5,620 nt of DNA from an uncultured Pirellulaceae bacterium (GTDB taxonomy: Bacteria > Planctomycetota > Planctomycetia > Pirellulales > Pirellulaceae), in the NCBI GenBank assembly GCA_934255105.1, contig CAKQNH010000374.1, forward strand, positions 1 to 5,620, in the 5' to 3' direction. The notes below the pieces were generated by a model. The model worked only from the letters and a program-made list of their open reading frames with translations, had not been told where the DNA came from and did not search any database. Shown in pieces: positions 1-5,509 of this stretch (the stretch's first letter is position 1; each line of letters begins with the position of its first letter). A program made the position numbers and the translations under genes.

Positions 1-159
1 AAAAACAGCTTCAGACCACTTCATTTACTACGCTAAACGCAAACCTCGTTTTCACATCTTCCGTCTGACCAATACAAGCGAACGCACCTGCTGGAACTGC
101 TTGCGCGACAGCTCAGTTCTGCCGCGGAGGACTTACCGGCTGCCGCGCAGTTCTTTGAG

Positions 160-885
160 GTGGACGATCGATTTGCAGCATGGGTCCATCCAGTGATTCA
201 CCACAAGGATTCTTGGGCGATTGTGGGACAACAGAAATATTCTCTGCCGGCCTGCAATCCGTTGATCGTCAGTCTAAATCTAATCGAGCAGCTCGGCGCT
301 GCGAGCGAACTGGCCGAACAAGTCAAAGTGTTACACGCCGTCGCCGCAGTGCAGCAATCGACTCGCAATGACCTGACCTGGGATCGGCCAACTCAGTGGC
401 AAGTGCTGTTGCTCTTAGCAAAACAACGCGACTATATCGGCGAGCTATTCGAGCAGGTGATCTATGTTCAGACTGGTCTGCTGTTGGGCCAGGATTATCA
501 AGAGTTGATCGATCGCCCGAATCGAATTCGTCGCGAGCAGGAGCAAGTCAAACAGCGATTCGTCCAGCCGCGAGATACGCTGGCCATTAGCATTCCGGGC
601 GTGTTGCCGGCAGGCGGTGCCGCACCGCCGGTCATTCAAGCTGGCAACCGCACTCCGGTAACGGGCTTCCCCGTCCCCGTCTCGGCCGAAGGCACAATCA
701 ACTTGCCCGGCCTGCAGCCGCTGTCGGGCAAGGATCAGGACTTGGACGCGTTGCGCGAATTGATCAAGAGGTCTTATTCTGAGTTTTATGGCAAACCGGT
801 CGAAAGCGTATCCGTTGAGTTCCTCATGCGAGCGGGAGAAAAACTCGAGTTGCGCAGACTAACTGACGCAGGCGCGGCAGGCTGA
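160..885 (+). CDS. Polysaccharide export (Wza/Poly_export-like) domain protein, 5' end uncertain
   Basis: The C-terminal third (residues about 134-224 of 241) matches the usual layout of the periplasmic Poly_export domain of Wza-type outer-membrane polysaccharide exporters. It has a QPRDTLAISIPGVLP opening (the 'GPGD.L.I.V' position), then GFPVPVSAEGTINLP (the 'V..DGTI.LP' position), an ALRELIKRSY helix, and a closing SVSVEFL strand. Such domains line the channel through which capsule or exopolysaccharide leaves the cell. Residues 1-133 are helical, rich in Leu, Ala and Gln, and I do not recognise them. There is no SLBB repeat after the domain, so it sits at the C-terminus, unlike canonical Wza. 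GTG at 160 is the first standard start in this frame, but no ribosome-binding site precedes it. The frame is open from 37 (stop TAA at 34-36) and reads protein-like before 160 (LLELLARQL, AAAQFFEV). The real N-terminus is therefore probably further left, beyond a frameshift, or starts at a non-standard codon. The domain call is from memory of the family; confidence is good for the domain and low for the start. Confidence 0.65.
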   Translation: MDDRFAAWVHPVIHHKDSWAIVGQQKYSLPACNPLIVSLNLIEQLGAASELAEQVKVLHAVAAVQQSTRNDLTWDRPTQWQVLLLLAKQRDYIGELFEQVIYVQTGLLLGQDYQELIDRPNRIRREQEQVKQRFVQPRDTLAISIPGVLPAGGAAPPVIQAGNRTPVTGFPVPVSAEGTINLPGLQPLSGKDQDLDALRELIKRSYSEFYGKPVESVSVEFLMRAGEKLELRRLTDAGAAG

Positions 886-918
886 GTTGCTCTCGCACTT
901 CGGCATGCGATTGCATTC

Positions 919-1103
919 GTGAGCCTAACGCGCCAGCGTAGGGTTTCGAAGGCAAACGTATCGATCCACAATCGGTCCACCAACAAGAAATATCCGTGAA
1001 GCGAAACCGGAACACGCATTGCCCCGAACGTCCGGGTGTTGGGTCGCAACTCGCTGGGCGGGGCTGTGCGCTTCGAGACCCTACGCTAGCGCGTTAGGCT
1101 CAC
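919..1103. repeat. 185-bp element with 33-bp terminal inverted repeats (MITE-like or large hairpin)
   Basis: The left arm is 919-951, beginning gtgagcctaacgcg. The right arm is 1071-1103, ending cgcgttaggctcac. They are reverse complements over 33 bases with only two mismatches (one becomes a G-U wobble in RNA). The 119-base interior has no convincing gene; the minus-strand open frame across it has no start signal or recognisable content. Outside the arms, a short attgc on the left and its complement gcaat on the right suggest weaker extension of the symmetry, but I see no clear target-site duplication. The element starts 33 bases after the stop of the polysaccharide-export gene. It lies between convergent genes, where it could act as a terminator-like structure or be a non-autonomous mobile/repeat unit. 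The inverted repeat is directly visible; its mobility is inference. Confidence 0.7.
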
Positions 1104-1122
1104 AAAACACGCAATTTTGCAT

Positions 1123-1166
1123 CTGATCGGCGGAGCGATCAGCGACTATCCTGCAGACGAGCAGGA
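1123..1166. terminator. Two small tandem hairpins between convergent genes; possible bidirectional terminator
   Basis: The first hairpin has a 7-bp stem ctgatcg/cgatcag (1123-1129 with 1136-1142) and a 6-base loop. The second has a 6-bp stem tcctgc/gcagga (1149-1154 with 1161-1166) and a 6-base loop. They lie past the 3' ends of the + polysaccharide-export gene and the minus carbonic anhydrase gene. Neither is followed by a T-run on either strand, so they are not textbook intrinsic terminators. Bases 1167-1203, between the hairpins and the carbonic anhydrase stop, show nothing else. Confidence 0.25.
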
Positions 1167-1203
1167 AGGCACCACGGGGGAAGTTGCACGTTAATGGGTG
1201 ACT

Positions 1204-1980
1204 TCACTCTTCAAAAAACGTGACGGCTCCAGTGTCCATGCTGTACATTCCGCCCACAATTTTAAGGTCCCCCTGCGACTCCATTTCACTCAATATGGGG
1301 CTCTTTTCTCGAATGTCGGCGATCGTCCCACGCACGTTTTGTTCAGCCACTATGTGTACGAACTCGTCGTTCTGGCTCGTTCTTTCGCCAGCATAGTCAG
1401 TGAAGTGTGCAACGGCGGGCCGAATGTTTTCTAACATCGCTGTGATGTTGCCAAGCTCGACGTGGTCGATCGCCCCTTTGACTGCGCCGCAGTGCTCGTG
1501 CCCAAGTACCAATATGAGTTTGGCACCTGAGACCTTGCAGCCAAACTCCATGCTGCCGAGGATGTCGGTATTCTCGAAATTGCCGGCAACCCGCGCGACG
1601 AACACGTCCCCTATCCCACGGTCGAACGCATCCTCGACTGGAATGCGTGAATCGAGACAGGATAGTATGACAGCCTTGGGATATTGCCCGAGCGCTGCCA
1701 GACGCACCTTTGCGGAATGGTCTCTACTCGTCAGCGTCCCCGACACAAATCGTTGGTTGCCTTGCTGTAGCAATTGAAGAACATCGTCAGGAGTCAGCTT
1801 GTCACGCTCTTCTTTGGTTAAGACACGCGCAACACGAGGCTGGCCATTGGGCTGGCTAGCCGCAGTCTGATCATCAGCACGGGCAATCTGCGGCTGATTC
1901 TGCATACAGCCCAGCGACAGTGCGCAGGTCAAGCATCCAACCGTTAGTAGCCTCGCATAGAGACTGAGCAATCTTGTCAT
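1204..1980 (-). CDS. Exported beta-class carbonic anhydrase
   Basis: The protein (258 aa) would catalyse reversible CO2 hydration to bicarbonate at a zinc centre. The beta-class signature is complete: CLDSR gives zinc ligand Cys108 and the Asp110/Arg112 dyad, and GHEHCGA gives zinc ligands His161 and Cys164. The catalytic domain covers about residues 62-258; the excess over a typical 200-230 aa enzyme is an N-terminal export signal. That signal has basic Arg3/Arg10 and a hydrophobic stretch at 11-24, ending at Cys25 in SLGC (an imperfect lipobox). An alternative signal peptidase I site, ARA-DD, follows residue 35, with a polar linker to about residue 55. The enzyme is therefore probably periplasmic, either lipid-anchored or soluble. 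The ATG at 1980 is preceded by AAGG (1987-1990) with a 6-base gap, supporting this start. It lies 97 bp downstream of the PhoD-like gene on the same strand, and may be last in that operon or have its own promoter. Family call is firm; localisation is inferred. Confidence 0.93.
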   Translation of the reverse strand: MTRLLSLYARLLTVGCLTCALSLGCMQNQPQIARADDQTAASQPNGQPRVARVLTKEERDKLTPDDVLQLLQQGNQRFVSGTLTSRDHSAKVRLAALGQYPKAVILSCLDSRIPVEDAFDRGIGDVFVARVAGNFENTDILGSMEFGCKVSGAKLILVLGHEHCGAVKGAIDHVELGNITAMLENIRPAVAHFTDYAGERTSQNDEFVHIVAEQNVRGTIADIREKSPILSEMESQGDLKIVGGMYSMDTGAVTFFEE

Positions 1981-2021
1981 TTCATACCTTATTTGGTTGG
2001 CTGTGGGCGGTTAACTAGAAA

Positions 2022-2049
2022 AACATACCACCCTCAACCGGAAATGCAA
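2022..2049 (-). promoter_or_regulatory. Possible sigma70-like promoter for the carbonic anhydrase gene
   Basis: On the minus strand, TTGCAT (2044-2049) and TATGTT (2022-2027) are separated by 16 bases, placing the -10 box about 40 bases before the carbonic anhydrase start. Match to consensus is only moderate, and planctomycete promoters are poorly predicted from consensus. I see no clear terminator hairpin for the upstream phosphatase gene in this gap, so read-through is equally possible. Confidence 0.25.
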
Positions 2050-2077
2050 TTTTTCATGCGCAGATTCTATCTTTTAG

Positions 2078-3946
2078 CTATGACCCCAAATGCACCGTTT
2101 GTGCGGCGCTGCCTACTTGAGCGTCTTTGACGATGACCGTTTGAGGCGCATCCTGGCCAGCTTTAATGATGAAGGTTTTACCTGAAGGTGCTCCGGGAGT
2201 AAACGAGCTTCCGTTGACGCGGACGGTGTACAGGATTTCACCGCTGTCGGCATCAACGAGCTGCACGACTGGTGAATCGACATCAAAGGTCAACTCTCCC
2301 AGCTTTCCCCAAGAGGGCGGATTGTAGTTGTCGAATTGTGAGATGGTGCGCGGCCAGTCGGGATACTGCTTGGCGGTCGGGTCGCTAACGTCCACATTGC
2401 GTGGCCAGCACTCCATGATGATCTGCCTGGTCTTCGTATTCAGACGAACGATACCGAACCCAGCCGCGCGGGTATTTAGCAAGTTGCCAGCCGGCTTTTT
2501 ATCGGGGTTAGCAGCAGCGTAGTTAGTTACCTTGTTGTCGAAGCCGTCGAGCTGATCCCCCGTGTAATCGGGGCTACCTGGCTCTCGGTTTTTGCCGGGT
2601 TCGAGCGGTTCCCACCAACGCAGATAAAGATTGGCGATCGAGGGGACACAAAACGACCAGATGGCGTCACGATGTTCGTCAACGCCGTGATGAAAGATCG
2701 TGGCTAGATGTTGATCGCCGGCATAGTGAAAGGCAAAGGCTTTACGAAGTGAACGCAGCGCGCGATTCCGGCCGGCTTGTGGCCAACCGTTAGAATCCAT
2801 GTCTGCGTGCAAGCGACCGTTGGCATCGCCGTGAATATGTGCGCCGCCGCAGAAGATCGTTTGCGAAAGAGCGACTTTCATCTTTGCATTGTGCCAGTCC
2901 TGAGCCCAGTCACTGAGGAAATCGAGTTGTCTCTGGCCCAGTAGAACTGCGCCAGCCACGTCGACACTGGCTGGATTGTAATTCGGGTCGCGTATGTGGT
3001 CGGGACGAGGTCCCTGCTTAGGGACGCGGCCGGCTGGACCGGTTTTGAACTTGCGGTCTTCCAGAATGGCGAAATCGACGTTGCCCCAATTCAAGTTGGT
3101 AAAATAGACCCCAATACCCTGGCCAACTTTTCGCGGATCTACCGGGTCTGGGAGGTGACTTGTCTGGGCTCGTTCGACCTCCTGAACATAGATTCCAGGT
3201 TGGGAGTAGCCACCGTCGGAAGCGCCACTGAGCGTCGAAATCTTTCCGCTTTCACCCCACAGATTAGGCTGTCCGACGTCATGGTCATCGGGCAGGCAGA
3301 CGGTCGGGCGGTCTTTGATGATATCACCAAAGTCCCGTCCGAATTTGAGCCAGGCCGCATAGTGTAGATTGTGGTCGTAAACTTGATCGCCCGAGAAGAA
3401 CAGTAGATCGGCGTCGACCTTTTTAACATTGTCGATCAGATCCTGCCGCGATATATCGCCACCGTGGGCGGGTTGAATTGAATTGCCTGTAAATCCGGCG
3501 ACGACGATCTCGTCTTGGTCTACTGGGTTCTTGCGGATGAAGCCTTCGTATTTCGCGTCGGCTCCATGCAAAACACGATAGGGAAGAGACTCGGTGTCGT
3601 CCCAGTTTTCCACTCGAAACGGTGCCGTCCAGCCTGGTTCAATCACGGTCGTGCGGGCAACTTCAACCCACTCCCCCTGCTTCTGAATTTCCAAGCGAAC
3701 GGTTCTGGGGTCGCTCTTCTCCAGTGGGTAGAGCTGGGCGGTCAGCTTGAGCGTATGGTCGTGGACCGTGTAGAGCGCGAAACAGATGACCTGGCTGCGT
3801 TCGACCTCGGGGATCGTGAGCACGGCCCGGCCCGGTCGCTTCGGCTTATTCTGCTGAGCCAGTGCGGGCGTCACCAGTACGGGAGTCACAGCCAAGATCA
3901 GCAGCAAGCAGCATGCAGCACGTTGTTTGTATTTTTGTAAATTCAT
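2078..3946 (-). CDS. Secreted PhoD-like metallophosphatase/phosphodiesterase
   Basis: The 622-aa protein belongs to the PhoD-like branch of the calcineurin-type metallophosphatases, which hydrolyse phosphate mono- or diesters outside the cytoplasm. A signal peptide is clear: Lys5/Lys7, hydrophobic residues 11-25, and a PALA-QQ cleavage site after residue 30. Residues about 40-140 look like the beta-rich N-terminal domain of the family. The catalytic core follows: GDQVYD (Asp187, Tyr190, matching the PhoD Asp/Tyr metal ligands), PDDHDVG (Asp220-Asp223), SQTIF (361-365), DMDSNGWP (382-389), and GDQH (Asp411, His413) followed by HH at 419-420. Residues about 545-622 look like an extra beta-sandwich. 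The strand before GDQVYD reads VAGFTGNS, where Bacillus PhoD has a cysteine iron ligand; no cysteine lies between 56 and 216. The ATG at 3946 is six bases after the upstream stop and has AGG nine bases before it, arguing for coupling. The substrate cannot be told from sequence; phosphodiesters or phosphorylated polymers are guesses. Confidence 0.88.
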   Translation of the reverse strand: MNLQKYKQRAACCLLLILAVTPVLVTPALAQQNKPKRPGRAVLTIPEVERSQVICFALYTVHDHTLKLTAQLYPLEKSDPRTVRLEIQKQGEWVEVARTTVIEPGWTAPFRVENWDDTESLPYRVLHGADAKYEGFIRKNPVDQDEIVVAGFTGNSIQPAHGGDISRQDLIDNVKKVDADLLFFSGDQVYDHNLHYAAWLKFGRDFGDIIKDRPTVCLPDDHDVGQPNLWGESGKISTLSGASDGGYSQPGIYVQEVERAQTSHLPDPVDPRKVGQGIGVYFTNLNWGNVDFAILEDRKFKTGPAGRVPKQGPRPDHIRDPNYNPASVDVAGAVLLGQRQLDFLSDWAQDWHNAKMKVALSQTIFCGGAHIHGDANGRLHADMDSNGWPQAGRNRALRSLRKAFAFHYAGDQHLATIFHHGVDEHRDAIWSFCVPSIANLYLRWWEPLEPGKNREPGSPDYTGDQLDGFDNKVTNYAAANPDKKPAGNLLNTRAAGFGIVRLNTKTRQIIMECWPRNVDVSDPTAKQYPDWPRTISQFDNYNPPSWGKLGELTFDVDSPVVQLVDADSGEILYTVRVNGSSFTPGAPSGKTFIIKAGQDAPQTVIVKDAQVGSAAQTVHLGS

Positions 3947-3952
3947 TCGTGG

Positions 3953-4819
3953 TTACCTATCGATCGAAGTTACCGTGTGGCGAGGTTGCCGCCAGATTAA
4001 AAACAGATACAGGGGAATGAGGAAATGTGGTGCCCGCAGCACCGCCTCGTGCAAGAACTGATCGGCCCCCCAGTAGTTGAGCCCCCAGGACATGCCTGCA
4101 ATGGGTCGCGCGATAGCGGTCAGGAATCCCCAGACGGTAGCATACAGCGCACACGCGCGGCGCGTGTAGGGAATACAGATTCCGATGCAGACCACAAAAT
4201 CGACAACGCCGGCAGTGCGCAGCAGAGCTTGAGCGGTTGGGTATTCGACCCCCAGGATCAGCGACGTCATTGCATAAAAATTCCCTGGCGTCGGCCAAAA
4301 CCCAAGTGCATAACTGCCATGACCGGCGAAGGTCATGATCACAGCTATTATAGCAGTGGTCACCGTAATCCGCTGGCGGACTCCGAAGGCGAGTGCCATA
4401 ACGAGCAGCATCGGCATCAGCATCTGGCCGCCATGCTCGATGAACATCGGTAGCTGGTATCGCGCGGCAACATACTGCGCGTAGCATAATACAGTCAGCA
4501 GCCCACTACCAAACACCAACCCGGACATCTGTATCCAGGACTTTTTGCGAACCGTCAGAGTCAATACCGTACACGCTAGGTACAGCCACCAGATCCTGGC
4601 GATCCATTTCTGCACCAAGCCATCGTCGGCACCCGAGCCGACAAATTCCTCCCAGGTGACGCCGAATCGGGTGGCAAGTTCGAAGGTGGAATCGTGCCAG
4701 AGAAGTATACCGTACGGTGCTTCCCAATAAAAATGCACCCAAGTCCAGCCTGCGAAGCAAAGGAACGCACCCAGGCGGAGACAGGCGATCGGCAGGTTGT
4801 CTTGTTTCGATTCGTTCAC
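3953..4819 (-). CDS. Multi-pass inner-membrane protein of unknown function
   Basis: I do not recognise a named family with confidence. Numbering here is from the longer 302-aa frame that starts at GTG 4861. The protein has about seven or eight hydrophobic segments, near residues 26-44, 88-103, 112-132, 147-160, 165-187, 212-231, 236-254 and 278-290. The first is followed by a conserved-looking loop with HFYWEAPYG and LLWH, and GVTWEEFVGS comes soon after. This general style, a short membrane protein with an aromatic-rich first loop, recalls DoxX-like or HTTM-like proteins, but that is only an impression. Histidines at 143, 181, 271 and 279 lie near segment ends. GTG at 4819 is chosen because AGG (4826-4828) lies six bases upstream. 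GTG at 4861 directly follows an in-frame stop and has no ribosome-binding site. It sits 70 bases downstream of the small secreted-protein gene and 6 bases upstream of the phosphatase gene, so it is very likely in their operon and may serve the same envelope process. Confidence 0.75.
   Translation of the reverse strand: MNESKQDNLPIACLRLGAFLCFAGWTWVHFYWEAPYGILLWHDSTFELATRFGVTWEEFVGSGADDGLVQKWIARIWWLYLACTVLTLTVRKKSWIQMSGLVFGSGLLTVLCYAQYVAARYQLPMFIEHGGQMLMPMLLVMALAFGVRQRITVTTAIIAVIMTFAGHGSYALGFWPTPGNFYAMTSLILGVEYPTAQALLRTAGVVDFVVCIGICIPYTRRACALYATVWGFLTAIARPIAGMSWGLNYWGADQFLHEAVLRAPHFLIPLYLFLIWRQPRHTVTSIDR
3956..3958 (-). promoter_or_regulatory. Ribosome-binding site of the phosphatase gene inside the end of the upstream gene
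   Basis: Minus-strand AGG, nine bases before the ATG at 3946, is also the last sense codon (Arg) of the membrane-protein gene and is immediately followed by its TAA stop (3955-3953). Ribosomes finishing the upstream gene stop directly over this site, a layout typical of translational coupling. Confidence 0.55.
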
Positions 4820-4825
4820 GCTTGG

Positions 4826-4828
4826 CCT
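4826..4828 (-). promoter_or_regulatory. Ribosome-binding site deciding the membrane-protein start
   Basis: Minus-strand AGG within CCAGG lies six bases before GTG 4819. The alternative start GTG 4861 is preceded by a C/T- and A-rich stretch without a purine-rich site. This favours the shorter 288-aa product. Confidence 0.4.
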
Positions 4829-4889
4829 GGAGAGTACGATCGCGATGAAAGCGAAGGACACTTAATTGAAGGAAGCTCTGGGGCGCGAT

Positions 4890-5282
4890 TTAGTTTGCGG
4901 CGGTGGGCTGCAGGCCGTACGCATTTTGAAAGGCCCGCGTCTGCTCGGATAAGCCCCCCACGGCCTTGGCAGAAGTCGCGTGCTGGAGAAACCAGTTATG
5001 GTGTACCTCGCACTTGTCCTGCGGTGTGCCACGGATGACCTGCCCCGCTTGAGCCTGGGAAAGCGCGTCGAGCAGTGCGTCGACATCCTCCACGCTGTAG
5101 TCGCCGGAGGTAATCACGTCGGCATAGCCCTCTCCTCCGCCCAGCGGTCCGCGCTGGTCAGGCTGGGCACCGTAAACGCTTCCCTCTATATCTACCCAGG
5201 TTGGCGAATCAGCTCGCAAGGGAGAGTTGCCCACGCAAACCAGCCCCCAGACGAGACACAGAATAACTCTCGGGTAAATCAT
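4890..5282 (-). CDS. Small secreted protein, apparently an internally deleted beta-helix protein
   Basis: The product is 130 aa from ATG 5282. An in-frame TTG five codons earlier is less likely, because TGAGG lies nine bases before the ATG. Residues 1-24 form a signal peptide (Arg5, hydrophobic 6-18, cleavage near LRA-DS). Residues 48-83 (GGGEGY, then VITSGDY, then DVDALLDALSQAQAGQVI) resemble the opening of secreted right-handed parallel beta-helix/pectate-lyase-like proteins, as I remember them. In those proteins this leads into a long beta-helix that is absent here. Instead the sequence passes at residues 83/84 straight to RGTPQDKCEVHHNWF and later RAFQNAYG, which resemble a late beta-helix turn ('G.P..C.IHHNWF ... 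VFNNAYG'). The likely history is an in-frame deletion joining N- and C-terminal ends, leaving a protein too short to fold as a beta-helix. The reading frame and signals remain intact, so it may still be expressed as the first gene of the cluster. Alternatively it is a genuinely small secreted protein. Confidence 0.6.
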   Translation of the reverse strand: MIYPRVILCLVWGLVCVGNSPLRADSPTWVDIEGSVYGAQPDQRGPLGGGEGYADVITSGDYSVEDVDALLDALSQAQAGQVIRGTPQDKCEVHHNWFLQHATSAKAVGGLSEQTRAFQNAYGLQPTAAN

Positions 5283-5291
5283 CGGTTCAGT

Positions 5292-5296
5292 CCTCA
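5292..5296 (-). promoter_or_regulatory. Ribosome-binding site of the small secreted-protein gene
   Basis: Minus-strand TGAGG sits nine bases upstream of ATG 5282 and overlaps the alternative TTG start at 5297, which favours the ATG. Confidence 0.45.
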
Positions 5297-5310
5297 AAGG
5301 GGGTCGTAGC

Positions 5311-5326
5311 GCAGCGGCATCGCTGC
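5311..5326. other. Compact 6-bp hairpin in the leader of the minus-strand cluster
   Basis: gcagcg (5311-5316) and cgctgc (5321-5326) form a perfect 6-bp GC-rich stem with a 4-base loop. It is 28 bases upstream of ATG 5282 and 14 bases upstream of its ribosome-binding site. It would lie in the mRNA leader if the promoter is further right; a regulatory role is possible but not shown. I could not identify a convincing promoter for the cluster in 5327-5400. Confidence 0.35.
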
Positions 5327-5397
5327 CATTGAGTCTACTGTAATTCAGCAGAAACGGATCGTGGAGTTACAGAAGGCCGGTGTTGAAAACTGGAAAA

Positions 5398-5441
5398 GTG
5401 ACAGGAGCCATCCCCTCTTCCTGTCACCAAATCCTCCTGTC
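5398..5441. repeat. REP-like palindromic repeat with a third core copy
   Basis: gtgacagga (5398-5406) and tcctgtcac (5419-5427) are perfect 9-bp inverted repeats around a 12-base spacer. A further tcctgtc copy follows at 5435-5441 as a direct repeat of the right arm. An intergenic hairpin with an added copy of its core resembles repetitive extragenic palindromes mobilised by REP-associated IS200-like tyrosine transposases. No such transposase is in this window, so the class is inferred from shape alone. It lies between divergent genes, so a terminator role is unlikely. Confidence 0.5.
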
Positions 5442-5457
5442 CTATCAGCCCCCACGC

Positions 5458-5483
5458 ATTAGTTACCTGGCATATCAACTAAT
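5458..5483. promoter_or_regulatory. Operator-like inverted repeat before the rightmost gene
   Basis: attagtt (5458-5464) and aactaat (5477-5483) are perfect 7-bp inverted repeats with centres about two helical turns apart, a common spacing for dimeric repressor sites. They end 26 bases before ATG 5510. A weak promoter reading, TTACCT (5463-5468) then 18 bases then TACTAA (5487-5492), would overlap them. The protein that might bind is unknown, and chance is possible in AT-rich DNA. Confidence 0.3.
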
Positions 5484-5509
5484 CCTTACTAACGGCAAAG
5501 CGGCCAACT

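Noticed and set aside
1024..1035. Near-palindrome ccgaacgtccgg inside the inverted-repeat element
   Set aside because: It is short and imperfect, and of a kind expected by chance in this base composition.
786..1049. Minus-strand open frame of 87 codons across the end of the left gene and the inverted-repeat element
   Set aside because: It overlaps a real gene antisense and the repeat arm, has no ribosome-binding site, and its translation has no domain-like content.
1400..1777. Plus-strand open frame of 125 codons antisense to the carbonic anhydrase gene
   Set aside because: The opposite strand encodes the zinc-binding motifs of the carbonic anhydrase, so this is a shadow.
3515..3940. Plus-strand open frame of 141 codons antisense to the phosphatase 5' end
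   Set aside because: It is the complement of a well-supported signal peptide and N-terminal domain, with no start signals or recognisable motif.
3957..4487. Minus-strand open frame of 176 codons in another frame of the membrane-protein gene
   Set aside because: It lies wholly within the membrane-protein gene. Its translation is rich in Arg, Cys and His without hydrophobic periodicity, as expected for a frame-shifted shadow.
4819..4861. Longer version of the membrane protein starting at GTG 4861
   Set aside because: The GTG directly follows an in-frame TAA and has no purine-rich site upstream, whereas GTG 4819 has AGG six bases before it. It is not excluded outright.
5310..5462. Plus-strand open stretch whose middle reads IQQKRIVELQKAGVENWK, like the tail of a protein
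   Set aside because: It is only 50 codons, has no ATG or ribosome-binding site, and its second half is encoded by the REP-like palindrome. A decayed gene fragment is possible but cannot be separated from chance.
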